Shown here: positions 49,405-49,520 of the stretch, piece after piece | Layout: each line of letters starts with the position of its first letter | How positions within the stretch are numbered: the first letter of the stretch is position 1 | From: Arthrobacter liuii | GTDB lineage: Bacteria > Actinomycetota > Actinomycetes > Actinomycetales > Micrococcaceae | Direction of reading: 5' to 3' | DNA: 49,520 nt | NCBI RefSeq assembly: GCF_014639275.1 | Contig: NZ_BMFW01000028.1 | Coordinates: 1 to 49,520 of the forward strand | Program-made: the position numbers and the translations under genes | The notes under the pieces: model-generated | Seen by the model: only the letters and a program-made list of their open reading frames with translations | What the model was told of the DNA's origin: nothing | The model's database searches: none

Positions 49405-49435
49405 GAGGCCCCAACCATGTTCTGGTTGGGGCCTC
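49405..49435 (-). terminator. rRNA operon terminator
   Basis: GAGGCCCCAACCA pairs perfectly with TGGTTGGGGCCTC around a 5-nt loop. On the minus strand it begins 12 bp after the 5S 3' end and is followed by CCCACATTTAAA. It is the strong stem expected to close an rRNA operon. Confidence 0.85.
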
Positions 49436-49447
49436 GACCTAATGATT

Positions 49448-49520
49448 GTCCGGCGGTGTCCTACTCTCCCACACCCTCCCGGGTGCAGTACCATCGGCGC
49501 TGTGGGTCTTAGCTTCCGGG
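49448..49520 (-). rRNA. rrf: 5S ribosomal RNA, 3' part
   Basis: Read on the minus strand, CCCGGAAGCTAAGACCCACA, then GCGCCGATGGTACTGCACCC and GGGAGAGTAGGACACCGCCGGAC are the conserved helices and loops of actinobacterial 5S rRNA. About 73 of roughly 118-120 nt are in the window; the 5' third lies to the right. The exact 3' end is judged from the closing stem and may be off by a base or two. Confidence 0.93.

Noticed and set aside
1..49520. tRNA genes, CRISPR arrays, insertion sequences and phage genes
   Set aside because: I looked for cloverleaf ends, regularly spaced repeats, transposase motifs and integrase or capsid signatures and saw none that I could support.

Overview
This looks like chromosomal DNA of a high-GC actinobacterium, most likely Micrococcaceae (Arthrobacter/Pseudarthrobacter type). 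Coding frames show very strong G/C at third codon positions. Lipoprotein and Tat signals are frequent, GTG/TTG starts and ATGA/GTGA stop-start overlaps are common, and several genes appear leaderless. The right edge carries the 3' part of a 5S rRNA gene next to an HU gene and a CopD-CtaG gene. I see no prophage, insertion sequence, CRISPR array or tRNA.

Left part (1-19 kb), phosphorus theme. A truncated multicopper oxidase with a good IdeR/DtxR-like box is followed by a gene-poor stretch. Next comes a phosphonate locus: a divergent FAD-dependent aminophosphonate oxidase (HpnW type), a phosphonatase-like HAD enzyme, and phnD-phnC-phnE with the two PhnE permease units fused. A Tat lipoprotein polysaccharide deacetylase follows. 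Then comes an unusual operon: a Ugp/sugar-type ABC importer (permease, binding lipoprotein, permease), an RNase J-like beta-CASP metallo-hydrolase and a HAD phosphatase. I read it as uptake plus intracellular breakdown of a phosphoester. Beyond it lie small hypothetical genes, one frameshifted small gene, and a CYTH-CHAD (polyphosphate/triphosphate) protein with a textbook leaderless promoter.

Middle (19-31.5 kb). Housekeeping-accessory genes: a PEBP-like protein, an LLM oxidoreductase, an alpha/beta hydrolase, a Tat-exported ADP-ribose/CDP-alcohol diphosphatase-like phosphoesterase, a YciI protein, a second polysaccharide deacetylase, a secreted intradiol-dioxygenase-like lipoprotein, a GntR regulator under a perfect 32-bp palindrome, and a LysR regulator divergent from a prpF-like isomerase and a dctA-type carrier. 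A 28-codon Cys-rich small ORF follows dctA. Three copies of a hairpin repeat (about 50 bp) and two copies of an identical 30-nt repeat lie between genes here.

Right-middle (31.5-40.4 kb). A translationally coupled minus-strand operon (amino-acid ABC permease, ATPase, binding lipoprotein, DUF1684 protein, two LLM monooxygenases) faces a divergent FAD/NAD(P)-binding protein and a GNAT acetyltransferase. The gene set parallels the Bacillus subtilis snaA-tcy-cmo locus for S-modified cysteine salvage, with DUF1684 as an unexplained extra member and no deacetylase.

Right end (40.4-49.5 kb). A HerA/YjgR-like ATPase, a membrane-anchored unknown protein, an AbiEi-like/DUF559 endonuclease-fold gene bracketed by inverted repeats, an NHLRC2-like thioredoxin-NHL protein coupled to a CopD-CtaG membrane protein, HU, the rRNA terminator and 5S rRNA.
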